64,000 nucleotides of DNA from Tolumonas sp008015085 (GTDB lineage: Bacteria > Pseudomonadota > Gammaproteobacteria > Enterobacterales > Aeromonadaceae). Position numbers and translations under genes: made by a program. Below the pieces are notes generated by a model, which worked only from the letters and a program-made list of their open reading frames with translations, was not told where the DNA came from and did not search any database. Shown in pieces: positions 53,887 to 63,371 of this stretch (position 1 is the first letter of the stretch; each line of letters begins with the position of its first letter). The stretch is taken from the NCBI GenBank assembly GCA_029265125.1, contig JAJUJX010000002.1, positions 1-64,000 on the forward strand, written 5' to 3'.

Positions 53887-54347
53887 AAAGGCCTCCGTTT
53901 GCTAGTTGCGTTAAGCCATTTTATACATTCCTGATAAACATCTTTTTTTTCATTCGCAGATAACGTTGTACACGAATAAGACCATGCTTCCCATTTTTCT
54001 GAATATTTGCTGAAGCTGCATTTTGAATATGCATCAAGGAAATATAACCATTCCTGAGTATGCAGCCCTGCGAATTGCTCACGATGCCAATACCGGGAAG
54101 CAATTTTCTTTAACAGAAGATTAATAAATGGGATAAAATTTTCGTTTTGTGTCTTATATATGACCCGTAGATCTTTTTTAGCCTGATGGCGGAATTTTAT
54201 GACGGGAATTACTTTAACGATCTTATATATAAGATAAGTTATAAATACTATTGTGATACAGCTAATTACAATGGCTATTGGTTCACTAAAAAAACCAATA
54301 TCTGGCCCTGGTAATATATCGTGTAACTGATCGAGTGGCGCTTTCAT
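53883..54347 (-). CDS. DUF4381-family membrane protein
   Basis: A 154-residue protein with one membrane helix (IAIVISCITIVFITYLIYKIV, residues 24-44) and a cytoplasmic basic domain typical of DUF4381 (LRVIYKTQNENFIPFINLLLKK; SRYWHREQFAGLHTQEWLYFLD). DUF4381 proteins are found only between the DUF58 and batA genes of moxR-bat operons, as here; no function is known. It is one base from the DUF58 gene and overlaps batA by 4 bases. Confidence 0.82.
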   Translation of the reverse strand: MKAPLDQLHDILPGPDIGFFSEPIAIVISCITIVFITYLIYKIVKVIPVIKFRHQAKKDLRVIYKTQNENFIPFINLLLKKIASRYWHREQFAGLHTQEWLYFLDAYSKCSFSKYSEKWEAWSYSCTTLSANEKKDVYQECIKWLNATSKRRPL

Positions 54348-55226
54348 TTATAGTTGTTCTGCCAGCGTTTTTGATGCATCAAAAGTAAGTAATTGCTTGG
54401 TATGACTGTTCAGTTTTTGTTCTAAATCAAACTGACGAAAACTGGCTAGTCGAGAATAATGGTTTCTAAAATCCTCGCTTTCGGACAGGAAGCCAGACCC
54501 GTTACTATTTTGAGCCCCTAGTGTTCCGTTACCTTCAATGGTTCGTTCCAGTGCATCGTAAACCTGGATTAAGTCAACCTCATGGCGTTTACGCAGATAA
54601 CGGATCATAAGAAAATCTTTTTGTATCAACCGGTAAAAATCACTGATAACAACCAGACGAGCTCCTGGGCGTAACATATTTCCCAAGGTCGTCAGACCAT
54701 TTGTCATGTTGGCTGGTGAGGGGCGATTTTCCAGTCCGGAATTGTAGATATTAATGATCTGTTTCAACCACAACAAGATACCCTTCCGGTGGCCAATGGG
54801 GGATTGAATACTGGTTTGATCGCCATTCAGAATTAATCCGCCTACTTTATCTCCCCGTTTCAATGCATGCCATGTTACTGCTGCTGCGATGAGGGTTACT
54901 AACCGTGCTTTAAGCTGCCCTTTGGAACCAAAGTACATATCAGAAGAGAGATCAAGCAGGATGTAAACGGAATGATCGCGTTCTTCTCTGAATAACTTGG
55001 TATGCGGTTTGCCGGTTCTTGCGGTGATTCGCCAATCCATATTGCGAACATCGTCACCAGCCATATATGGACGGACTTCGGCAAATTCCATACCTCGTCC
55101 TTTTTTACGTGACTGATGTGCACCCGTCCGCCATCCATCAGAAAGCTGAGTTGCGATACGGCTGCCACTAACGGAAACCGCCAGCAGGTCATCGAGAGAA
55201 AGCGTTATGCCGTCAGACGGTTTCAT
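54348..55226 (-). CDS. DUF58-family protein
   Basis: A 292-residue cytoplasmic protein of the DUF58 group, related to VWA domains. It has the typical RKKGRGMEFAEVRPYMAGDDVRNMDWRITARTGKPHTKLF region (residues 40-80) and the downstream LLDLSSDMYFG, an MIDAS-like DLSS form. MoxR ATPases and DUF58 proteins act together in other systems. The start ATGA overlaps the moxR stop, and it lies next to the DUF4381 gene. Confidence 0.88.
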   Translation of the reverse strand: MKPSDGITLSLDDLLAVSVSGSRIATQLSDGWRTGAHQSRKKGRGMEFAEVRPYMAGDDVRNMDWRITARTGKPHTKLFREERDHSVYILLDLSSDMYFGSKGQLKARLVTLIAAAVTWHALKRGDKVGGLILNGDQTSIQSPIGHRKGILLWLKQIINIYNSGLENRPSPANMTNGLTTLGNMLRPGARLVVISDFYRLIQKDFLMIRYLRKRHEVDLIQVYDALERTIEGNGTLGAQNSNGSGFLSESEDFRNHYSRLASFRQFDLEQKLNSHTKQLLTFDASKTLAEQL

Positions 55227-56224
55227 GCAATAACAACCTTCTGTAGCAGAATTGCGATGATGTCATTTGCTGTAATACCATCAGCTTCAGCTTCTACGGT
55301 GAGCATAATACGGTGACGGAGTACAGGGTAAATACAATATTGCACGTCGTCGGGAGTTACGTAGTTCCGACCTGCTAACCATGCCCGGACCCGGGCGCAG
55401 CGCAATAATGCAATACTGGCGCGTGGGCTAACTCCATAAGCTAACCAGCGAGCCAAATCGGCATCATAGGCTTGTGGGTGCCGGGTAGCCATGACCAGAT
55501 TAACGATGTAATTTTCGATAGGCGTTGATGCAATAACCTGTAATGAATATTGCCGGGCAGCAAAGATCTGTAACTGAGTAATTTTGGGAGCTTCTGACGA
55601 TTCCTCTTCTTTGCTTTCGGAATGGTTCAGTCGCAAAATGCTTAATTCATCCTCTGCACTTGGATAATCCAGCTCCAGATGTAACATAAACCGGTCTAAT
55701 TGCGCTTCCGGTAGAGGATACGTACCTTCCTGCTCCAGCGGGTTTTGGGTCGCCATAACCATAAACAATGGTGGCAGGTGATAGCTTTTACGACCAATTG
55801 TGACTTGGCGTTCTTCCATCGCCTCAAGCAGAGCACTCTGTACTTTGGCTGCGGCACGGTTAATTTCGTCAGCCAGTATGATCTCATTGAAAAGAGGCCC
55901 TGGCTGGAACACGAAGGTGCCATTTTGCGGGCGATAGATCTCTGTACCTGTTAAATCTGCAGGCAGAAGATCAGGAGTGAACTGGATGCGATGGAAGTGA
56001 CTTTCTACACAACTTGCCAGCATCTTGATTGAGCGGGTTTTAGCGAGCCCTGGGGGGCCCTCAACGAGAATGTGTCCATCGGCTAATAACGCCATTAACA
56101 AACCATCTATCAGATGTTGTTGCCCAATGATTCTCTTATTAAGAAATTGTTTAACAGTAGCAATTGCTGCCTGGCAGGCATCTTCTGTTATGGTTTGCTG
56201 TTGTTCATTATAAATATTATCCAC
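55223..56224 (-). CDS. MoxR-family AAA+ ATPase
   Basis: A 333-residue AAA+ ATPase of the MoxR family. Walker A is EGPPGLAKTRS near residue 54 and Walker B IILADEINRAAAKVQSALLEAM near residue 115, with sensor 1 MATQNP and a C-terminal lid ending LRHRIMLTVEAEADG. MoxR ATPases act as chaperones that insert cofactors or activate VWA proteins, here presumably the Bat proteins. It uses a GTG start at 56224 and overlaps the remnant of dsbB. It is the first gene of the bat operon. Confidence 0.92.
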   Translation of the reverse strand: MDNIYNEQQQTITEDACQAAIATVKQFLNKRIIGQQHLIDGLLMALLADGHILVEGPPGLAKTRSIKMLASCVESHFHRIQFTPDLLPADLTGTEIYRPQNGTFVFQPGPLFNEIILADEINRAAAKVQSALLEAMEERQVTIGRKSYHLPPLFMVMATQNPLEQEGTYPLPEAQLDRFMLHLELDYPSAEDELSILRLNHSESKEEESSEAPKITQLQIFAARQYSLQVIASTPIENYIVNLVMATRHPQAYDADLARWLAYGVSPRASIALLRCARVRAWLAGRNYVTPDDVQYCIYPVLRHRIMLTVEAEADGITANDIIAILLQKVVIA

Positions 56225-56736
56225 AGCACCGTCCTTTAATCAGATTACCAGCAATAATGGTAAAACTACTTATAATATAAATCCCGAATGTGACTATCAG
56301 CCATTGAGGCATCGACCACGACAAAACTGCCACTGAATCTCAGAACATTCGCCGGTCGCCTGAAAAAGCCAGGGGAACCAATGATCTAATGGCAGCCAGA
56401 CCGGAAATGTAACAAATAAATCGCAAGTATTAAATGGGGACGGGTTTAATTGTATGTCGGTGTGACGCAGGGCAAGTCGTAGACCTTCAATTGCAGAGTA
56501 GATCCATAAGGTCAACCCTGACCATCAGAGGGCTATATTTGGGGGGGTGATCAGACCCACTAAAGCGGCTCCCATGATTCCGTGGGTCGCTATTCGCTGA
56601 TATATGCACATGACACAAGGCATAGCCCCATAATATGCTGGAAAATCATGCCACAGAGTTAAAGAAAAAACGTGGAACCAAACTGTATGCCCCAGGCGGC
56701 TCTGCATTGGGTAATTTGGCGAATGAATAGGATCAT
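56217..56736 (-). pseudogene. dsbB: Disrupted dsbB (disulfide bond formation protein B)
   Basis: Reading the minus strand from the ATG at 56736 and changing frame where needed gives a clear DsbB: MILFIRQITQCRAAW, then IFQHIM, the active-site PCVMCIYQR, GAALVG, LWIYSAIEGLRL, a second Cys pair region NPSPFNTCDLF and GECSE, and MPQWLIVTFGIYIISSF near the end. The frame is broken by a TAA where E. coli has Glu26, a shift just before PCVMC, a TGA where E. coli has Arg (CGA to TGA), and a shift after QWQF. All six segments align in order, so decay is recent. Its end overlaps the moxR GTG. Confidence 0.88.
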
Positions 56737-56909
56737 GTAATGAGTCCGGTTTTCACATTGCTGCCTTCAGTGAACAGCCGTTTAACCACTATTACTCCTA
56801 CCTGCGAACGGACTTCCGCCTCACGATAGACACTCTGATCCTGTGCGAATCACAACCAATAAATCATGACTATACTCAATTCATATTCCATTTGACTGCG
56901 GGTATTCGG

Positions 56910-57869
56910 ATGGTAAGTACAATGATGCGGGCGCTGATATTTTTGCTGGTGGCGATGATGTTTATGTCATTTTCAGTGACCGCGAAAGACAAGAATATTG
57001 TGTTCATTCCCAAATCTAACGATCAGGTGTTTTGGCACATCATGCGTAGCGGGGTAGATGAGGCACTTCATGAGCTGGGCAATATTAATTTGACGTGGCG
57101 AGGTCCGGCCTATAACGATGATACTGATTCTCAAATCAAGATATTGCGGGTTTATACCCGACCAGATGTAGATGCCATCATTATCGCGCCAACTGACCAG
57201 ACCCGGTTAGTTGAGCCCATATCAAAAGCAGTTAAATTGGGCATTAAAGTGATTGTTGTCGATTCGGCTCTTGATGGTAATTACCATCAGAATTTTATTG
57301 CGACTGATAACTACGCAGGTGGTGAGCTGGCGGCAAAGCGTCTGGTGGATACATTAAATCATAAAGGGAATGTAGTGCTGTTCCGAACCGTTGCTGGTAG
57401 TGCATCTACAGAAGAGCGGGCAAAAGGTTTTCTTGATTATATTGCCAAGAATGCTCCGTTGGTGAAAGTAATTGCGGATATTTACGGTGGTGGTTCACGA
57501 GGTAAAGACCTGCGGAGTGCGACAACGTTACTGCAAAATACGAAGCGTATTGATGGTATTTTTGCAGTGAATGAGTCGGCCAGTGATGGAGTGTTACGCG
57601 CGTTACGTAATACCGGGTTGGCTGGAAAGATCGTATTGGTGGGTTTCGATTCGACCGACTTCCTGATTGAAGGGTTACAGAAGCAGGATGTAGATGCACT
57701 GATTATTCAGAACCCGAAACAGATGGGATATCTGAGTATCAAAGCTGCTGCCGCCGCGATTGATCAGAAGCTGAGTGGCCAGCGGAAGATTTATACCGAA
57801 GCAAAAATGGTGACAAAGGATAATCTTCAGTCGCCAGAGATAAAACAGCTGATTTGTACGCGCTGTTAA
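56910..57869 (+). CDS. Periplasmic sugar-binding-type receptor next to a GGDEF-EAL gene
   Basis: A 319-residue type-1 periplasmic binding protein with an N-terminal signal peptide (hydrophobic LIFLLVAMMFMSFSVTA). Typical elements are FIPKSNDQVFWHIMRSGVDEA, IIIAPTDQTRLVEPI, VIVVDSALDG, ATDNYAGGELAAKRL, VGFDSTDFLIEGLQ and IIQNPKQMGYLSI, as in ribose-class proteins. No permease or ATPase gene is adjacent. Instead, a membrane GGDEF-EAL gene follows 55 bases later, so this receptor probably signals rather than transports, like LuxP or NspS. I chose the ATG at 56910; a TTG 18 bases upstream and ATG codons at 56922 and 56925 are alternatives. Confidence 0.83.
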   Translation: MVSTMMRALIFLLVAMMFMSFSVTAKDKNIVFIPKSNDQVFWHIMRSGVDEALHELGNINLTWRGPAYNDDTDSQIKILRVYTRPDVDAIIIAPTDQTRLVEPISKAVKLGIKVIVVDSALDGNYHQNFIATDNYAGGELAAKRLVDTLNHKGNVVLFRTVAGSASTEERAKGFLDYIAKNAPLVKVIADIYGGGSRGKDLRSATTLLQNTKRIDGIFAVNESASDGVLRALRNTGLAGKIVLVGFDSTDFLIEGLQKQDVDALIIQNPKQMGYLSIKAAAAAIDQKLSGQRKIYTEAKMVTKDNLQSPEIKQLICTRC

Positions 57870-57924
57870 CACATGAACCAATCATAAAACGGATGTCTGC
57901 ATATCAATATCGGGATACCAGTGT

Positions 57925-60312
57925 ATGTCTTATTTTCAGGCAGCAAAGAGATGGGTAAGTTCTCTCAGACCGGCTAACCGGTTCAGAAGCCTGAGCGCAG
58001 GTATGGTAACTGCGATGTGTATTGGTTTACTGATCCCTGCGCTGATCGGTGAGTTTGCGATGCACTATGTGCGGCAAAAACAGGCTGGTATCGAATCAGA
58101 GGAATATCTGCAAAGTAAAATTGAGTTGCTTGCCAGTAGCCTTGCGCTTCCTGTCTGGAATTATGACAGCAATTTAGTCACTCAAATTGGTGAGGCCTCG
58201 CTGGCGGATAAGCAGGTGATCCGAATTACTGTCCGTGATACCAGCAATGAGCCGTTGATGGACAAAGTGCTGCCAGAACGACGGTTGGGAACCTCGCATA
58301 TCACTCGTCGTGTTCTGAAAATGAATGATGAGGTTGCAGGTTCTGTTGAGCTTGAAATCGATGATGGGTTGATTCAAGCCAAAGCCCGGGAAGATCGTCT
58401 TATTTTTACCCTGATTGTTTTTTGTCAGTTTGCACTGGCACTAGTGTTCATTTTGTTTGCGGTGCATCACCGCATATTGAAGCCGTTGTCTGCATTGACC
58501 CGTTTTTCCAACCAGTTAGCGGGTGGTGATTTTGAGCGTGCTGTTGGCGGGCAGCGCGATGATGAAATCGGGCATTTAGGTGAACAACTCGATCGCATGC
58601 GCCGCGATTTACGTTCTTCTTTTGCGGAACAAAAAGCCATATTGAGCAATATTCCGGCAGGGGTTGTGTTTGTGCGGGATAATATTATCCGGCTGGCTAA
58701 TCATTCTGCCGAAAATATTTTCGGATACAGACAAAACCGCATGCACGGCTTACCACTGAAAGATCTGTATATGTCTGACGAACAATACAATGCCATTCAG
58801 GAAAGAGCGCTGGCTTATAATATACCGACTGAGACAGATACCGGTCTGTATGTTTCAGAATTACTGCTAAAACGCTTTGACAGCACGATATTCTGGGCCA
58901 GTGTCCGCTGTAGTTTGCTTGATCCGCAAAATGCTTCGGCCGGAAATATCTGGGTGTTTGAAGATATTTCTGAACGAAAAGCAGCAGAAACGGAAATCAA
59001 TCATCTTGCCTTTTATGATCCGCTGACTCATCTGCCGAATCGCCGTTTGCTGATGGACAGATTAAGACATGCGCTGGAATACAGCGCCCGTAGCGATAAG
59101 TATGGCGCACTGTTGTTTATCGATCTGGATAATTTCAAAACACTGAATGATACCTGCGGGCATGAATGTGGCGATTTGTTATTGCAGGAAGTGGCAAAGC
59201 GTTTGGTTGACGGGCTTCGGCAGACAGATACTGTTGCCCGGCTGGGTGGGGATGAATTTGTTGTATTACTGGAGGATCTGACCAAAGAGATGGAGGAATC
59301 GGCCGCCTATGCCCAAATGGTGGCTGAGAAATTACGACTTAGCCTTAATGACAGCTATCTGATAGCCGATCACATGCGTTACAGCACTCCCAGTATTGGT
59401 ATTACTATCTTTCATGACCATCAGGAAAAGGTGGAAGATCTGCTAAAGCATGCCGATATGGCGATGTATGAAGCGAAAAGTGCCGGGCGGAATACGATCC
59501 GGTTTTTTGACAGAAGAATGCAGGAGATGCTGGTTGCCCGAACATTGCTGGAAGATGATTTACGGCAAGCCATCCTGAACGAGGAATTTCTGCTTTATTA
59601 TCAGCCACAACTTACCCGCTCAGGCCATATTTCTGGTGTTGAGGCACTGGTGCGCTGGAAACACGCTCAGAGAGGAATTGTCTCTCCGGCAGAATTTATC
59701 CCGCTGGCGGAGGAGTGCGGCCTGATCCTCCCCCTGGGGGCATGGGTATTAAAAACAGCCTGTCAGCAGCTAACCCAGTGGGCGGCTTACCCTGAATTGG
59801 CCGGGCTGTCGATAGCGGTGAATGTTAGTGCCAGCCAGTTACATCAGAAAACCTTTGTCAGTGATGTATTGAGGGAACTGAGGCAAACAGGAGCTAATCC
59901 CCGTAATCTTAAACTGGAGCTGACAGAAAGCATGCTGGTAAATGATGTGGATACCATTACGGCTCAAATGACTGAATTAAAAGCCGTCGGGGTCAGTTTC
60001 TCTCTTGATGATTTTGGCACTGGCTACTCCTCACTGTCTTATCTGAAGCGTTTGCCATTTGATCAGCTGAAAATTGATCAGTGTTTTGTAAAAAACATTT
60101 TTACCGATCCTAATGATGCGGCGATTGCCAAAATGGTGGTAGCGCTGGGTATCAGCATGGGGCTAAATGTCATCGCCGAAGGCGTTGAATATGAGGAACA
60201 AAGGGAATATTTGTCGGGTATCGGTTGTGATAACTATCAGGGATATTTATTCAGTAAACCATTGCCATTGACTGAATTTGAAGCATTCTTCGTCAAATCA
60301 AATAACCTGTAA
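57925..60312 (+). CDS. Membrane-bound diguanylate cyclase/phosphodiesterase (HAMP-PAS-GGDEF-EAL)
   Basis: A 795-residue cyclic di-GMP enzyme. Helix 1 (about 26-46), a periplasmic sensor of about 105 residues, helix 2 (about 160-180), HAMP (about 180-235), a PAS domain (about 236-350), GGDEF (about 360-525) with intact GGDEF at 441-445, and EAL (about 545-790) with EAL at 573-575, ELTESM, and DDFGTGYSSL. Both sites look active, so it may make or degrade cyclic di-GMP depending on signal. The periplasmic domain is large enough to contact the binding protein encoded just upstream. Its 3' end overlaps the convergent LysR gene by 15 bases. Confidence 0.9.
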   Translation: MSYFQAAKRWVSSLRPANRFRSLSAGMVTAMCIGLLIPALIGEFAMHYVRQKQAGIESEEYLQSKIELLASSLALPVWNYDSNLVTQIGEASLADKQVIRITVRDTSNEPLMDKVLPERRLGTSHITRRVLKMNDEVAGSVELEIDDGLIQAKAREDRLIFTLIVFCQFALALVFILFAVHHRILKPLSALTRFSNQLAGGDFERAVGGQRDDEIGHLGEQLDRMRRDLRSSFAEQKAILSNIPAGVVFVRDNIIRLANHSAENIFGYRQNRMHGLPLKDLYMSDEQYNAIQERALAYNIPTETDTGLYVSELLLKRFDSTIFWASVRCSLLDPQNASAGNIWVFEDISERKAAETEINHLAFYDPLTHLPNRRLLMDRLRHALEYSARSDKYGALLFIDLDNFKTLNDTCGHECGDLLLQEVAKRLVDGLRQTDTVARLGGDEFVVLLEDLTKEMEESAAYAQMVAEKLRLSLNDSYLIADHMRYSTPSIGITIFHDHQEKVEDLLKHADMAMYEAKSAGRNTIRFFDRRMQEMLVARTLLEDDLRQAILNEEFLLYYQPQLTRSGHISGVEALVRWKHAQRGIVSPAEFIPLAEECGLILPLGAWVLKTACQQLTQWAAYPELAGLSIAVNVSASQLHQKTFVSDVLRELRQTGANPRNLKLELTESMLVNDVDTITAQMTELKAVGVSFSLDDFGTGYSSLSYLKRLPFDQLKIDQCFVKNIFTDPNDAAIAKMVVALGISMGLNVIAEGVEYEEQREYLSGIGCDNYQGYLFSKPLPLTEFEAFFVKSNNL

Positions 60313-61209
60313 TGCCTTTTGGTTGGCATGACGGAAGTCGTGAACCACCTTTAGTAATTCCTGCAGCAGCGGAGATTCCTCGTCTTTCAGGTAAAGACAA
60401 TGTAGCTCCATAAAGCTTTCATTCGCCTCTTTGAGAGGGCGGAAGGTCAAACCGGGGATCTGTAAACTGGCGACGGAGGCGGGTACTAATCCCACCCCAT
60501 CATGGCTGCTCGCCAGTGTCACCAGGCCAGTAATAACATCCGTCGATTCAGCCGCGATTTTTGGCTCAAAACCGTGAGTCCGGCACAGATTCAATGCAGC
60601 GTTTGCGGTGCGGGTATTCAGCGCGGCTGGCATCACCATGGCTTCGTTTTTCAGATCAATAATAGAAACAATTTCTTTAGCCACAAGAGGATGATTTTGT
60701 TTCAGCACGACAACCAGAGGTTCTTGTGCAACTAACTCAACTTCCAGGTCATTTTCTTCTGGCATATAACGATCAAATGCAATTAATACCCGACGCTGGC
60801 GGAGCGCTTCGATCTGCATCGAACGATGAGCGTTGTGTAATCGGATTTCAACATCAGGGTGTTTGGCTGAAAACGCAGAGAGAATGGTTGGAATCGTATT
60901 CAGGGCAGAAGAGCCATACACACCGACATCCAGAATCCCGATTTGACCTTTGGCTGCCCGTTGCGCACGTTCAGTGGCTTGTTTAACTAGAGCCAGAATG
61001 TTGATGGCATCCCGCTGCAGAGTTTCTCCGGCCTGCGTCAACTCAACGCCTTTGGCAGTACGGCGAAACAGTAAAACGCCAAGCTCTTCTTCCAGCATCT
61101 GGATCTGACGTGTCAGAGGAGGCTGTGAGCGATGTAACCGCTCTGCTGCACGTCCGAAATTCTGCTCTTCTGCGACCGCTATGAAGTATTTCAGCTGGCG
61201 GATATCCAT
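60298..61209 (-). CDS. LysR-family transcriptional regulator
   Basis: A 303-residue LysR-type regulator. The helix-turn-helix occupies residues 1-60 (MDIRQLKYFIAVAEEQNFGRAAERLHRSQPPLTRQIQMLE), followed by the linker and the effector domain (about 90-290, with IGILDVGVYGSSALNTIP). The N-terminus resembles the CatM/BenM group, which sense aromatic acids. I chose ATG at 61209, with GGAG upstream; ATG 61221 is less likely. It is divergent from uidA over 156 bases and may control it, unlike E. coli, where UidR is a TetR protein. Effector unknown. Confidence 0.87.
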   Translation of the reverse strand: MDIRQLKYFIAVAEEQNFGRAAERLHRSQPPLTRQIQMLEEELGVLLFRRTAKGVELTQAGETLQRDAINILALVKQATERAQRAAKGQIGILDVGVYGSSALNTIPTILSAFSAKHPDVEIRLHNAHRSMQIEALRQRRVLIAFDRYMPEENDLEVELVAQEPLVVVLKQNHPLVAKEIVSIIDLKNEAMVMPAALNTRTANAALNLCRTHGFEPKIAAESTDVITGLVTLASSHDGVGLVPASVASLQIPGLTFRPLKEANESFMELHCLYLKDEESPLLQELLKVVHDFRHANQKALQVI

Positions 61210-61298
61210 GATGACTCCCATATAAAAAACGTATCAAGACAGACAAATAATGAATTGGAAAGTATGGCTTGACTGGGCGAATCTTACATAAACGGGAT

Positions 61299-61319
61299 GC
61301 GTAAAAAAGCTTAATACGC
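61299..61319. promoter_or_regulatory. Possible LysR binding element before uidA
   Basis: GCGT-N13-ACGC, a short inverted repeat with a T-N11-A-like shape, 47 bases before the uidA start and 90 before lysR. This fits a LysR-type binding site by spacing, but four-base arms are weak evidence. Confidence 0.25.
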
Positions 61320-61365
61320 TCTTGCTGATCATTATTTGAGATACCAGTCACTAAGGAGAACGAAA

Positions 61366-63183
61366 GTGCTGAAGCCTGTAGAAAATCAATTCCGGGAACG
61401 CAAATCACTGAATGGTTTGTGGCAGTTTTCTGTTGACCATCGAGCTGAAGGGTATCAGCAACAATGGTGGCTGCAGCCATTAACAGATGCCCGTGAAATT
61501 CCTGTTCCATCCAGCTATAACGACATTTTTCCTGAAGCGGAGATCCGCGATCATGTTGGCGATGTCTGGTATCAGACTCAAACTTTTATTCCTGTCGGAT
61601 GGAAAAACCAGCGCATCGTACTGCGTTTTGATGCAGCCACCCATCGCGGTACAGTTTGGGTGAACGATATTCAGGTGATGGAGCATCAGGGCGGTTATAC
61701 GCCGTTTGAAACGGATATCAGCGACTATGTGGAGGCTGGTAAATCCTGCCGCGTGACAATATGTGTTAACAATGTTCTGAGCTGGGAGACTATTCCGCCT
61801 GGGCAGGTATTAACGCAACCTGATGGTCGTTTGAAACAGCAATATTTTCATGATTTTTTTAACTATGCTGGTTTGCATCGTTCTGTTTGGTTATACACCA
61901 CGCCCAAAAGCCATATTGACGATGTTACGGTTGTGACGGAATTCGATGGGGTAAACGGTGTTGTTGACTACCGTGTTACCTCGATCGGAAATGGTGTGGT
62001 AAGTGTGCGTTTAACCGATGCTGAAGGTTATGACGTCGCTTCTGCTGACGGTTATCAAGGCCGTCTGCAAGTGCGTAATGCAACACCCTGGCAGCCAGGT
62101 AAAGCTTACTTATATACCTTGTCGGTGTCGTTTACTGACGCTGCTGGTATCGGCGATACCTACCAATTATCGGTGGGCATTCGCTCTGTGAAGGTGGAAG
62201 GTAAGCGCTTCCTAATCAATGGCAAACCATTCTATTTTACCGGTTTTGGTAAACATGAAGACAGTGATCTTCGCGGTAAAGCGCATGACGACGTCATGAT
62301 GGTACATGACTTTGAACTGATGAACTGGATCGGCGCCAACTCTTTTCGTACATCACATTATCCGTATGCGGAAGAGGTGCTGGATTATGCCGATCGTCAT
62401 GGCATCGTCGTGATTAATGAAACCGCTGCTGTGGGTTTAAACATGGTGATTGGCAAAACGCTTAACCCACAGGTGGTGGAACCGAAAGAATTGTATTCTG
62501 AAGAGGGTATTTCTCTGGCTACTCAGCAAGCGCACCTGGCTGCTATCCGGGAGTTGATTGCCCGCGATAAAAATCATCCTAGTGTGGTGGCATGGAGTAT
62601 TACTAATGAGCCCGATAGCAGCCCCGACAATGCATATGACTATTTCAAACCGCTGGTGGATGAAACCCGCCGTCTTGATCCGAGTCGTCCTGTGACCTAT
62701 GCCAGCGTAATGTTCGTGAATGCAGAAAAAGACAAGATTGCAGCGCTGTTTGATGTGATTTGCCTGAACCGCTATTTTGGTTGGTACACCGATGCGGGTG
62801 ATCTGAAAGCCGCAGAACGGATGTTGGAATCTGATTTACGGGCGTGGGAAGAGAAATACGGTGTGCCGCTGATCATTACGGAATATGGTGCAGACACTAT
62901 GATGGGGCTGCGCTCTGTCGTGCCTTCCATGTGGACGGAAGAATTCCAGATGGAGTTTCTGAATATGTATCACCGTGTGTTTGATCGTGTTGAATCGGTT
63001 GTTGGTGAACAGGTCTGGAACTTTGCTGATTTTGCAACTTCACAGGGTATTATCCGGGTTGGGGGGAATAAGAAAGGGATTTTCTCGCGCGATCGTCGCC
63101 CGAAAGCCAGTGCTTACACCTTACGTTTACGCTGGAAGAATCTATCGGCAACCCACAAACAGGATTTGTTTGGTGATAAATAA
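61366..63183 (+). CDS. uidA: Beta-glucuronidase (GH2)
   Basis: UidA hydrolyses beta-glucuronides. The 605-residue GH2 enzyme aligns along its length with E. coli GUS (603): VWYQTQTFIPVGWKNQRIVL, EHQGGYTPFETDI, HDFFNYAGLHRSV, YFTGFGKHEDSDLRGK, the acid/base NEP in VAWSITNEPDS, the nucleophile in IITEYGADTMMG, and glucuronate-recognising VGGNKKGIF at the end. The start is GTG at 61366 with AGGAG upstream; a longer frame is open but has no family support. No GUS-operon permease (uidB) is adjacent; a DMT transporter gene lies 189 bases downstream. Confidence 0.95.
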   Translation: MLKPVENQFRERKSLNGLWQFSVDHRAEGYQQQWWLQPLTDAREIPVPSSYNDIFPEAEIRDHVGDVWYQTQTFIPVGWKNQRIVLRFDAATHRGTVWVNDIQVMEHQGGYTPFETDISDYVEAGKSCRVTICVNNVLSWETIPPGQVLTQPDGRLKQQYFHDFFNYAGLHRSVWLYTTPKSHIDDVTVVTEFDGVNGVVDYRVTSIGNGVVSVRLTDAEGYDVASADGYQGRLQVRNATPWQPGKAYLYTLSVSFTDAAGIGDTYQLSVGIRSVKVEGKRFLINGKPFYFTGFGKHEDSDLRGKAHDDVMMVHDFELMNWIGANSFRTSHYPYAEEVLDYADRHGIVVINETAAVGLNMVIGKTLNPQVVEPKELYSEEGISLATQQAHLAAIRELIARDKNHPSVVAWSITNEPDSSPDNAYDYFKPLVDETRRLDPSRPVTYASVMFVNAEKDKIAALFDVICLNRYFGWYTDAGDLKAAERMLESDLRAWEEKYGVPLIITEYGADTMMGLRSVVPSMWTEEFQMEFLNMYHRVFDRVESVVGEQVWNFADFATSQGIIRVGGNKKGIFSRDRRPKASAYTLRLRWKNLSATHKQDLFGDK

Positions 63184-63226
63184 TATCGGCTGACAGTTTT
63201 TCCTTCCACGTATATTCCTGACCAGT

Positions 63227-63260
63227 GCCTCTGCGAATGTATCTATTCGCAGAGGCATTT
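63227..63260 (+). terminator. Terminator after uidA
   Basis: Twelve-base perfect stem GCCTCTGCGAAT / ATTCGCAGAGGC with a 6-base loop, followed by ATTTTAG, about 45 bases after the uidA stop. It separates uidA from the DMT gene. Confidence 0.88.
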
Positions 63261-63371
63261 TAGTTTCCATCGCTTTTCCCTCCGACTTTGCTGTATAAGT
63301 AGCCCCGATTTTTCGTGTACAGAGCCATAAGCTCTGTCAGCTATCTGTATGATATTGATCAAGGTGAACGG

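Noticed and set aside
56525..56707. Two short proteins of unknown function at 56297-56707
   Set aside because: They are fragments of one disrupted dsbB and are in the same frame separated by a TGA.
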